Both the position numbers and the translations under genes were made by a program. Positions 50,582-57,746 of a stretch of DNA of 64,000 nucleotides are shown here, piece after piece. How positions within the stretch are numbered: the first letter of the stretch is position 1; the number at the start of each line of letters is the position of its first letter. Below the pieces are notes generated by a model. The model did not search any database, was not told where the DNA came from, and worked only from the letters and a program-made list of their open reading frames with translations. Source of the stretch: Chitinophaga sp. (lineage in GTDB: Bacteria > Bacteroidota > Bacteroidia > Chitinophagales > Chitinophagaceae); assembly GCF_019236475.1 (NCBI RefSeq), contig NZ_JAFAIX010000013.1, positions 186,001 to 250,000 on the forward strand. Direction: 5' to 3'.

Positions 50582-52693
50582 TTAAGCCTGCACAGTAGCG
50601 GCTTTCTGGATACGATAAGCCTGCGCTTTCGCATAAAATTCTTCCGCTTGTTTGAAATAAGTGCCTGCGAAAGTTTCCGTAGGCTCGTTCTCGTTAATCT
50701 GTAATACCAGCGATCTGAAATCTTTTTCAAAGTTGAATAAACCGGTAGCCACAAAGTTTTTATCAAAATCGTTGATCACACCGGTTTGTGTATTACAAGC
50801 AATTCCTTCACCCAGCAGCAGCGCCTTAGCTCCCTGTACAAACACAGAGTAAGCATGATAGATACCATCCGCATAAGCACCTTGTACCAGTGCAGCAGCA
50901 CCGAGTTCCAGTTTTTCTTCTGCTTCCAGTAAGAGGGTTGCCACCAGGTCAATTACTACGCCGGCACACTCTCCTACGCCAATCGCAGTAGCAAATTGTT
51001 GTGCCTGACCCCAGTCGACGAATGCATCATCAGAAAGGCTGGTCAGATCTGCCAATGGCTTCAACAGTTCATAGAAATATTTCTCTCCTTGGCGATCGTA
51101 GTATTGATTGAATTTTTCTTCAGGCAGCGCATTGATTTCATAATTATGCAGCAGTGCGCGGAGTACATCTGGTCCACGGCGACTAGGTACTTTAATTACT
51201 TTGTCGGCTACACGACCTTCTCCATCCCCTACGATACCACCGCCCAGCAATACTTGCAGCGCAGGTAGTACTTTACCGCCACTTTTCAGTGAGCTACCAT
51301 GAAAACCAATGCTGGCAATTCCATGCTGGCCGCAGGAATTCATACAGCCGCTGATTTTTATTTTGATATCCTTATTATGAACGAGGTCTGGGAATTCAGC
51401 AGCAATCACGTTTTCCAGTGCTTCGGCAATACCTGTACTGCTGGAGATAGCCAGGTTACAGGTGTCGGTACCAGGGCAAGCAGTGATATCGGCGATACTG
51501 TCGAAACCCGGTGCAGCAAAGCCTTCCGCGTCCAGTACACTGTACACATATGGCAAGTGTTCTGGCAGGATGTATTTCAGCAGCAAGCCTTGGTTGGCAG
51601 TTACGCGTACATCATCCGCGATCACAGGGCGCAGGGCCTCAATCAGTTTGCGGCTGGTAACAGAAGAGATATTTCCCAATGTTACTTTTACATAGGCAGC
51701 GAAGTATCCTTTTTGTTTCTGTTCAAATACGTTCGTTGCTTTCCAGGTTTCATATTGTTGCTGATCGCGGATAGTGAAGGCTGGAACAGCGTCTGTTACA
51801 GGGGGAACCGTGTTCTGGTAGCCCTCATAATCCACTTTTATAGATTTGTTTTTAACCGCTTTATATTCTTCTTTTACCAATCTGTCAAATTCATCCCAGC
51901 CGAGTTTCTGCACGAGAAATTTCATTCTCGCTTTATGGCGACTGGCCCTTTCTCCGTAGCGATCAAATACGCGTAATACATTTTCGATGTATGGGATCAG
52001 GAGATCTTCTTCCAGGAACTCGAAAGCAGGTTTTGCGAGGAAAGGTTGTGCGCCCAATCCGCCACCTACCAGTACTTTGAAGCCACGTACTGTTTTACCG
52101 TTTACTTCCTTCACTTTAGGAATCATGCCGAAATCGTGCATGAAAGCCCAAGCAGAGTCTTTATCACTAGAAGAGAAAGCGATTTTTATTTTACGGCCCA
52201 TATCCTGACAGATAGGGTTACGGAGAAAATAGCGGAAAGCAGCATCAGCATATGGCGTTACATCGAATGGTTCATCCGGGTCGATGCCAGCACGATCAGA
52301 AGCCGTGATATTACGAACGGTATTACCGCAGGCTTCCCTGATGGTGATATCATCCAGTTCCAGTTTAGACCAGAGTTCAGGTGTTCTGTCCAGGCTCACG
52401 AAGTGAATTTGGATATCTTGACGGGTAGTCAGGTGGAGATTACCGGTAGAATATTCATCGGAGATTTCAGTGATACGATGCCATTGCTGCAGGGTCATTT
52501 TCCCATATGGCAGCTTGATGCGCACCATTTGTACCCCTTGCTGGCGCTGGCCGTATACGCCGCGTGCCAGGCGCAGACTACGGAACTTTTCTTCCGGGAT
52601 ACTACCTTCACGGAAAGCGCGGATTTTCTTCTCCAACTCAATGATATCGCGTTCTACGATGGGATTTTCGAGTTCTGTTCTGAAGCTTTGCAT
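50582..52693 (-). CDS. siroheme sulfite (or nitrite) reductase with C-terminal extension
   Basis: A 703-residue hemoprotein reducing sulfite to sulfide (or nitrite to ammonia) with ferredoxin as likely donor. Two ferredoxin-like repeats and two NIR_SIR domains are visible (LHLTTRQDIQIHFV; REACGNTVRNITAS). The [4Fe-4S]-siroheme cysteines are in CPGTDTCNLAIS and SGCMNSCGQHG. After about residue 560 comes an extra helical region of about 130 residues (LLLEAEEKLELGAAALVQGAYADGIYHAYSVF) resembling a HEPN-type bundle. It heads the siroheme operon, and its leader encodes a Cys-rich peptide and a terminator, which favours sulfite over nitrite. Confidence 0.9.
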   Translation of the reverse strand: MQSFRTELENPIVERDIIELEKKIRAFREGSIPEEKFRSLRLARGVYGQRQQGVQMVRIKLPYGKMTLQQWHRITEISDEYSTGNLHLTTRQDIQIHFVSLDRTPELWSKLELDDITIREACGNTVRNITASDRAGIDPDEPFDVTPYADAAFRYFLRNPICQDMGRKIKIAFSSSDKDSAWAFMHDFGMIPKVKEVNGKTVRGFKVLVGGGLGAQPFLAKPAFEFLEEDLLIPYIENVLRVFDRYGERASRHKARMKFLVQKLGWDEFDRLVKEEYKAVKNKSIKVDYEGYQNTVPPVTDAVPAFTIRDQQQYETWKATNVFEQKQKGYFAAYVKVTLGNISSVTSRKLIEALRPVIADDVRVTANQGLLLKYILPEHLPYVYSVLDAEGFAAPGFDSIADITACPGTDTCNLAISSSTGIAEALENVIAAEFPDLVHNKDIKIKISGCMNSCGQHGIASIGFHGSSLKSGGKVLPALQVLLGGGIVGDGEGRVADKVIKVPSRRGPDVLRALLHNYEINALPEEKFNQYYDRQGEKYFYELLKPLADLTSLSDDAFVDWGQAQQFATAIGVGECAGVVIDLVATLLLEAEEKLELGAAALVQGAYADGIYHAYSVFVQGAKALLLGEGIACNTQTGVINDFDKNFVATGLFNFEKDFRSLVLQINENEPTETFAGTYFKQAEEFYAKAQAYRIQKAATVQA

Positions 52694-52752
52694 ATAAAAT
52701 ATTTTCTGGTGGCAGATAGCAGATTTTATTTCTTTCAGGGCTCTACTGCTTC

Positions 52753-52786
52753 AATAAAAAAGCCCCCGGTTGATTGTTCCGGAGGC
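52753..52786 (-). terminator. leader terminator (attenuator candidate) before the sulfite reductase gene
   Basis: On the minus strand the 8-base stem GCCTCCGG / CCGGGGGC with loop AACAATCAA is followed by TTTTTTATT. It stands 60 bases before the coding start and well after the promoter, so it would stop transcripts in the leader. Its 5' arm can instead pair with GGAGGC inside the leader frame (52841-52836). Confidence 0.85.
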
Positions 52787-52822
52787 TGTAGTATGTTATA
52801 ATCAGATTGATAATCAACTATA

Positions 52823-52897
52823 TCATAACGCACACGCCTCCTGGGTCATTGACATACAACAACACGCGATAAACATCATCTTTTGTCCATTACCCAT
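52823..52897 (-). CDS. Cys-rich leader peptide of the sulfite reductase operon
   Basis: A 24-codon frame in the 5' leader reads ..MMFIACCCMSMTQEACAL then TGA. It holds three consecutive TGT Cys codons (52864-52856) and a fourth Cys two residues before its last. Starts are possible at the ATG at 52897, 52879 or 52876, all in the same frame. The three-Cys run suits ribosome stalling when Cys-tRNA is scarce. It begins about 20-40 bases after the expected transcription start and ends 37 bases before the terminator stem. A regulatory role is inferred from arrangement, not from any database match. Confidence 0.75.
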   Translation of the reverse strand: MGNGQKMMFIACCCMSMTQEACAL

Positions 52898-52924
52898 ATT
52901 CCCTATAATTTTAGTAGAGTAATA

Positions 52925-52954
52925 CAAAGATATAAGACGTCCCTATTATTCCAA
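52925..52954 (-). promoter_or_regulatory. promoter of the sulfite reductase/siroheme operon
   Basis: On the minus strand TTG (52954-52952), 19 bases, then TATCTTTG (52932-52925), a full consensus match. It gives a leader of about 225 bases containing the Cys peptide and terminator. Confidence 0.85.
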
Positions 52955-53191
52955 AACTTTTTTTCATAAAAATTGGGGGCCTTGATTAGATAAAATTCAA
53001 AATTCAGGAGGGGCTAAAATGGATTATAGCAGCATATGGACAAGACCGTTATCTGCAAATCCTTTACCCGTATGGATTACATGAAACTCATCTGCAATTA
53101 TGCCGCATGAGAAAGCTATGGAAGGTATAACCTATTATTATGGGTGATAACTTATTGTTATGGGTAAACCAGCGGTTGAAAATAAAAGTGA
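52955..53191. other. intergenic region between the divergent sulfite reductase and HAD phosphatase promoters
   Basis: AT-rich sequence with no open frame I can support. It contains the near-repeat TTATTATGGGTGATAA / TTATTGTTATGGGTAA around 53134-53168, whose role is unclear. Confidence 0.4.
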
Positions 53192-53199
53192 TAACTTTG
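53192..53199 (+). promoter_or_regulatory. -7 element of the HAD phosphatase gene
   Basis: TAACTTTG, 18 bases before the ATG at 53217. It rules out the in-frame upstream start at 53160, which lies ahead of the promoter box. Confidence 0.6.
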
Positions 53200-53216
53200 C
53201 GGCGCAAATCGGCAAT

Positions 53217-53876
53217 ATGATCAACACGGTAATATTTGATATGGATGGCCTGCTGGTAGACTCAGAACCACTCTGGGGATTAGCCATGCGGGAGGTATTC
53301 AGCACAGTGGGCGTACAATTATCCCCTGAATTGACACATAAAACCACCGGGCTTCGGACAAAGGAAGTGGTGAGTTATTGGCATAATTACTTCAAATGGA
53401 ATACGAAGAGTCCAGAACAGGTAACAGAAGAAATTATTGACAGTGTTACTTCCAAAATAATAGCGGATGGTCACTCTATGGAGGGCCTGCACTATATTTT
53501 ACAGTTTTTCCAGGAGCGTAATTTCAAGATTGGTTTGGCATCGTCTTCTCCTAAACGCTTGATAGATGCCGTTTTGGAGCATTTGCAGATCCGCGATTAT
53601 TTTCAGGCGGTGACCTCTGCAGAGTTTGAAGATTACGGCAAACCGCATCCCGCAGTATATTTGGCCTGTGCGAAAGCATTGGGTAGCGATCCGTTGGATT
53701 GCATTGCATTTGAAGATTCTGTTACCGGAATGACAGCTGCCAAGGCTGCTCGTATGGTAACGGTGGTGGTACCGGAGCCGCATAATCGGCAAGATGCAAG
53801 GTATAAACTGGCCAATATCCAGTTGAATTCATTGCTGGATTTCAACGATGATAAACTGGATTTACTGCGGCAGTAA
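53217..53876 (+). CDS. HAD-superfamily sugar phosphatase (YniC/HxpB-like)
   Basis: A 219-residue haloacid dehalogenase-type phosphatase. Motif I is VIFDMDGLLVDSEP with the nucleophilic Asp, motif II is IGLASSSPKRLID, the motif III Lys is in YGKPHPAVYLA, and motif IV is CIAFEDSVTGMTAAKAA. The cap is helical and inserted after motif I. The GLLVDSEPLW opening is that of hexitol or 2-deoxyglucose 6-phosphatases. The exact sugar phosphate is not predictable. Confidence 0.9.
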   Translation: MINTVIFDMDGLLVDSEPLWGLAMREVFSTVGVQLSPELTHKTTGLRTKEVVSYWHNYFKWNTKSPEQVTEEIIDSVTSKIIADGHSMEGLHYILQFFQERNFKIGLASSSPKRLIDAVLEHLQIRDYFQAVTSAEFEDYGKPHPAVYLACAKALGSDPLDCIAFEDSVTGMTAAKAARMVTVVVPEPHNRQDARYKLANIQLNSLLDFNDDKLDLLRQ

Positions 53877-53887
53877 GTTTATTATCT

Positions 53888-54083
53888 CGCAAAGGCGCAA
53901 AGGGCAAAGGATTATGTTTTGTTGTTTGTTTAAGACCGCAAAGAGCAATTTACAGTACTTGTATTCTATACTGGAGAGACTATAACCATTTAATTCAACG
54001 GTGGTTAAGTTCTTTGAGAGCTCATAATATCAAAACAAAATCAAACAATAAAACATAATCCTTTGCCCTTTGCGTTCTTTGCG
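53888..54083. repeat. imperfect 45-base inverted repeat with CGCAAAGG arms
   Basis: The left arm (53888-53930) begins CGCAAAGGCGCAAAGGGC and the right arm (54031-54083) is its near reverse complement ending CCCTTTGCGTTCTTTGCG. About 100 bases lie between, including another CGCAAAGAGC copy. The motif is shared with the hairpin at 9644-9735. The gap has no gene. Confidence 0.75.
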
Positions 54084-54105
54084 GGAAATGATATATTTTT
54101 CTCCT

Positions 54106-54870
54106 ATGAAAATTGTAGATCTCTCCAAAACCATTGCTTACAACAAGCAAGACCCTTGGTTTATGCGTATCCGCATCAAGCATAAGCCTCACCGCAGCAG
54201 TAAAGGATTGATAAGGTTTTTTCTCGGCTTGCCGGCCCGATTGTTTCCTGAGGGATTCACCGGATGGGCAGACGACAAGATCCTGGGAATGGGCGTACAT
54301 GCCGCTACGCACATAGATGCACCTTGGCATTACGGGCCCACTGTTGATGGAAAGCCAGCCAAAACAATAGATGAAATTCCGTTGGAATGGTGTTATGGCG
54401 ATGGTGTGGTATTAAACATGACGCATAAGCAGGATTTTGAGGAGATAACGTTGGAGGATGTGCAGGCAGACATCGCTAAAACGGGCGTAAAGATTACACC
54501 AGGCACCATTGTGCTGATCCATACAGGCCGGGATAAATATATAGGCACGAAAGACTATCCTATGCGCGGCACTGGCATGAGTGCGGCGGCCACGCACTGG
54601 CTGATTGATCAGGGAGTGAAGGTGATGGGTATTGACCAATGGGGATTTGATCTCCCGTTAAAATATATGGCGCAAAATGCCAAAAAACTGGGAAAAAAGG
54701 ACTATTTCTGGCAAGCGCACTTGGTGGGGCAGCAGAAAGAGTACTGTCATATGGAGCAGTTGGTAAACCTGGGAGCATTGCCTCCGTCTGGGTTTAAGGT
54801 AAGTGTGTTTCCATTGAAGATTAAGGGCGCTAGTGCCGCACCAGCGAGAGTGGTGGCGATATTTGAATAG
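54106..54870 (+). CDS. cyclase-family metal hydrolase (kynurenine formamidase-like)
   Basis: A 254-residue protein of the cyclase superfamily. The opening MKIVDLSKTI and the metal motif GVHAATHIDAPWHYGP (HxxTHxDxPxH type) are present, followed by IVLIHTGRDKYIG and GIDQWGFDLPL. These enzymes open amides or cyclise small acids, kynurenine formamidase being the best known; the region between 15 and 65 (RIKHKPHRSSKGLIRFFLG) is unusual. The ATG at 54106 is chosen because upstream in-frame starts lie in the inverted repeat. Substrate unknown. Confidence 0.82.
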   Translation: MKIVDLSKTIAYNKQDPWFMRIRIKHKPHRSSKGLIRFFLGLPARLFPEGFTGWADDKILGMGVHAATHIDAPWHYGPTVDGKPAKTIDEIPLEWCYGDGVVLNMTHKQDFEEITLEDVQADIAKTGVKITPGTIVLIHTGRDKYIGTKDYPMRGTGMSAAATHWLIDQGVKVMGIDQWGFDLPLKYMAQNAKKLGKKDYFWQAHLVGQQKEYCHMEQLVNLGALPPSGFKVSVFPLKIKGASAAPARVVAIFE

Positions 54871-54882
54871 TATTTTATTTTT

Positions 54883-54921
54883 CTGAAGTGTTGCAGGACC
54901 TGCGGTCCTGCAACACTTCAG
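54883..54921. terminator. 18-base perfect hairpin after the cyclase-family gene
   Basis: A perfect 18-base stem (arm CTGAAGTGTTGCAGGACC) with loop TGC between two convergent genes; T-rich sequence precedes it, favouring termination on the minus strand. Confidence 0.8.
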
Positions 54922-54930
54922 AGGGATTCC

Positions 54931-54951
54931 CGCTGCCCCATCGGGGCAGCG
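54931..54951. repeat. short GC-rich hairpin paired with the preceding one
   Basis: The stem CGCTGCCCC / GGGGCAGCG with loop ATC. It repeats the long-hairpin-plus-GC-hairpin pattern of the 45 kb and 48 kb gaps. Confidence 0.75.
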
Positions 54952-54961
54952 AGAAAATCTG

Positions 54962-55492
54962 TCAGAGGTTATTCAGAAAATCAATGTACAGGGGCACACT
55001 TTTCTCTATCCATTCTTTATCAGCATTCCGTTCAATGCCATAGTATGCAAAGAATGGCCTGTAATCGGCTTTTATGTATTCAAAGGTGAGCTCAAAAGGT
55101 CGCGTGAGTTCTTCCATGGTGTACTTGTATTTACCTGTGGTGCTATATTCTTCTTCATCTACCCCAACGGACATCGCCAAAGCGATTTTCTTCCCTTCCA
55201 CTTTGTATTCGCTATTGCTTCCATAAGCCCAGCCATAAGTAAGAACATCGTCCAACCATTTCTTGAAGAAAGGCGGACAGTTGAACCAGTAATAAGGAAA
55301 TTGAAATACAATCTCGCTGTATTGTTCTATCAGTGCTTGCTCTGCCAGTACATCAATTTTCTCATCGGGATAAATGCTATGTAATTGATGGATATGATAG
55401 GTGTCAGGGTACTTATTTAATTCTTCTATCCATCGCTTATTGATAACTGAACTGGCGATATCGGGATGGATAATGATTACTAATGTTTTCAT
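54962..55492 (-). CDS. NAD(P)H-dependent flavin oxidoreductase (flavodoxin-fold quinone reductase)
   Basis: A 176-residue protein of the flavodoxin-like NAD(P)H dehydrogenase family. It starts MKTLVIIIHPDIASSVINKRW with the FMN phosphate loop, followed by EIVFQFPYYWFNCPPFFKKWLDDVLTYGWAYG, the characteristic P-x-W-x-x-P-x-x-K/KxWxD segment. It probably reduces quinones or acts as a regulatory subunit like KefF. The ATG at 55492 fits the family start; the frame runs on to 55534. Confidence 0.88.
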   Translation of the reverse strand: MKTLVIIIHPDIASSVINKRWIEELNKYPDTYHIHQLHSIYPDEKIDVLAEQALIEQYSEIVFQFPYYWFNCPPFFKKWLDDVLTYGWAYGSNSEYKVEGKKIALAMSVGVDEEEYSTTGKYKYTMEELTRPFELTFEYIKADYRPFFAYYGIERNADKEWIEKSVPLYIDFLNNL

Positions 55493-55636
55493 ATGTCGTT
55501 TCACTAAAATGATTGGCGAAAGTAAATAAGACATCTGAGTATTGTACGTTGGCAGCGAATTGTATGATACTATAAAAAGGTAAGTAATGGCGGGTAGCGG
55601 GAATCAACAAACTATCTGATAACATGGCATAAAAAA

Positions 55637-55672
55637 AGAGATCGCAAAAGGATTGCTCCTTTTGCGATCTCT
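55637..55672 (-). terminator. terminator of rpsA
   Basis: A perfect 16-base stem (AGAGATCGCAAAAGGA / TCCTTTTGCGATCTCT) with loop TTGC, followed on the minus strand by seven T, just after the rpsA stop. Confidence 0.93.
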
Positions 55673-55697
55673 AAATATTGATCAAGTGAAACTGATC

Positions 55698-57590
55698 TTA
55701 CTGAGCAGATTTTTCTTCTCCGCCTTCAGATTGTTTCAGTTTTTCGCGCAGTTCAGCGAGAGCACCCAGATCACCTAAAGTAGCTTTTTCTACTTTACCC
55801 TGGATGTTTTTCACAGCTTTACGAGTTTTGTCAGCTTCAGCGCGTTTTTCTTTCACGATAGCTTCTTTCTCTTCAGCTTGTGCTTTTTCCCAAACTCTGG
55901 TATGAGAAACCAGGATACGTTTTTCAGAGCGATCGAATTCGATGATCATGAATTCTTTCACGTCTTCAACGTTGATAGGTTTGTCATCTTCAGTTCTCAG
56001 GTGACGAGCAGGAGCGTAAGCTTCCAGACCGTACTGCAGTTGAACGGTAGCACCTTTCTCATCTTTCTTCACAACGGTACCTTCGTGTACGGAGTTGATT
56101 GGGAAGATAGTTTCGAAAGTGTTCCAAGGATCTTCTTCGATCTGTTTGTGACCGAGGCTCAATTTACGGTTTTCTTTGTCGATACCCAGGATAACTACAT
56201 CGATTTCGTTACCTACTTTGGTGTACTCAGATGGGTGGTTGAAACGTTTGATCCAGCTCAGGTCAGAGATGTGGATCATACCGCCGATACCAGTTTCCAG
56301 TTCAACGAACACGCCATAAGGAGTGATGTTTTTCACGATACCTTTGTGACGGCTGTCTACAGGGAATTTAGTTTCGATAGTGGCCCAAGGATCTTCTGTC
56401 AGTTGTTTGATAGACAGAGACATTTTGCGCTCTTCTTTGCTCAGGGTAACTACCACTGCTTCGTATTCTTCGCCTAATTTGAAGAATTCTTTAGCGTTGA
56501 TAGGGGTAGAAGCCCAAGAGATTTCAGATACGTGAACCAGACCTTCAACACCTGGCATGATTTCCAGGAATGCACCGTAATCTTCGATGTTAACTACTTT
56601 ACCTTTTACTTTAGCACCTTCAGTGATGGTAGCTGGTAAAGTATCCCAAGGATGCGGAGTCAGTTGTTTGTAGCCCAGGCTTATGCGACGTTTTTCGTCA
56701 TCGAAGTCAAGCACAACAACGTTGATTTTCTGATCCATTTGGAGCACTTCGCTTGGGTGAGAGATACGGCCCCAGCTGATATCGGTGATATACAGCAGAC
56801 CATCCAGACCACCCAGGTCGATGAATGCACCGAAGTCGGTGATATTTTTGATAGTACCTTCCAGCACCTGGCCTTTCTCCAGTTTGCTGATGATATCTAC
56901 TCTTTGTTGTTCGATGTCGGACTCGATCAGTGCTTTGTGAGAAACTACGGCGTTGCGGATGGTTTCGTTTACTTTCACCACTTTGAACTCCATAGTTTTA
57001 CCAACGAACTGGTCGTAATCGGTAACTGGTTTCACATCGATCTGTGAACCTGGCAGGAAGGTTTCCATACCGTAAACGTCTACGATCAAGCCGCCTTTGG
57101 TTTTGCTGGTAACAGTACCAGTAACCACTTCGCCTGTTTTGTAAACTTCCACGATTTTTTCCCATGCACGTTTCTGGCGAGCTTGTTTACGGCTCAGGTG
57201 CAGGTTACCATCGCGGTCTTCTTTTTCTACTACCAGTACTTCTACATCGTCGCCGATTTTCAGACCTGGTAAGTCACGGAATTCGTTCAGAGAGATCAGA
57301 CCGTCAGATTTGAAACCAATGTTGATCACTACATCTGTGTTGGTCAGACCAACTACAGTACCATTCAGCAGACTGTTCTCTTCAAATACTTTGAAAGTAG
57401 AATCGTAAGTTGCATCGTACTTTTCTTTTTCTTCTTTGCTGTAAGAAGAAACGTTACGTTTGTCTACGCTCCAATCGAAATCGTCGTGAGCAGTAGCAAC
57501 AGGAGCATTTTTTGTCGCTGTTTCCACTGGAGTAGCTCCAGCAGCCTGTTGTTCAGCGTTTTGTGCGTTAGGAATGTTGTTTTCGCTCAT
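55698..57590 (-). CDS. rpsA: 30S ribosomal protein S1
   Basis: A 630-residue RNA-binding ribosomal protein. Six S1 domains are readable in order, beginning near LNGTVVGLTNTDVVINIG, VVTGTVTSKTKGGLIVDV, VLEGTIKNITDFGAFIDL, KVKGKVVNIEDYGAFLEI, RHKGIVKNITPYGVFVEL and VHEGTVVKKDEKGATVQL. The N-terminal 45 residues are Ala/Gln-rich and disordered; the C-terminus is a charged helical tail. In a phylum with little Shine-Dalgarno use, S1 is important for start-site choice. It has its own promoter and a strong terminator. Confidence 0.97.
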   Translation of the reverse strand: MSENNIPNAQNAEQQAAGATPVETATKNAPVATAHDDFDWSVDKRNVSSYSKEEKEKYDATYDSTFKVFEENSLLNGTVVGLTNTDVVINIGFKSDGLISLNEFRDLPGLKIGDDVEVLVVEKEDRDGNLHLSRKQARQKRAWEKIVEVYKTGEVVTGTVTSKTKGGLIVDVYGMETFLPGSQIDVKPVTDYDQFVGKTMEFKVVKVNETIRNAVVSHKALIESDIEQQRVDIISKLEKGQVLEGTIKNITDFGAFIDLGGLDGLLYITDISWGRISHPSEVLQMDQKINVVVLDFDDEKRRISLGYKQLTPHPWDTLPATITEGAKVKGKVVNIEDYGAFLEIMPGVEGLVHVSEISWASTPINAKEFFKLGEEYEAVVVTLSKEERKMSLSIKQLTEDPWATIETKFPVDSRHKGIVKNITPYGVFVELETGIGGMIHISDLSWIKRFNHPSEYTKVGNEIDVVILGIDKENRKLSLGHKQIEEDPWNTFETIFPINSVHEGTVVKKDEKGATVQLQYGLEAYAPARHLRTEDDKPINVEDVKEFMIIEFDRSEKRILVSHTRVWEKAQAEEKEAIVKEKRAEADKTRKAVKNIQGKVEKATLGDLGALAELREKLKQSEGGEEKSAQ

Positions 57591-57645
57591 AAAATAATTA
57601 AAGTTTTAACCCGGAATACCCGGATTCCCTTTTTAATTGGGACTG

Positions 57646-57653
57646 CAAAAATA
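57646..57653 (-). promoter_or_regulatory. -7 element of rpsA
   Basis: TATTTTTG on the minus strand, 56 bases before the rpsA ATG; the -33 partner is not clear. Confidence 0.5.
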
Positions 57654-57746
57654 CGTTATTTAACCCGATCTGCCACGCCTTTTTTCCTTTTTACCATTGT
57701 TTTTGAATACTTTCGCTGTTCATTAACATATTATCCCATATAACCT

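Noticed and set aside
52694..52924. SAM- or cobalamin-type riboswitch in the sulfite reductase leader
   Set aside because: No riboswitch core motif was seen. A peptide frame with a Cys run plus terminator explains the leader better.
53160..53216. Longer start for the HAD phosphatase at 53160
   Set aside because: The promoter -7 box TAACTTTG lies downstream of that start, and the family motif begins right after the ATG at 53217.
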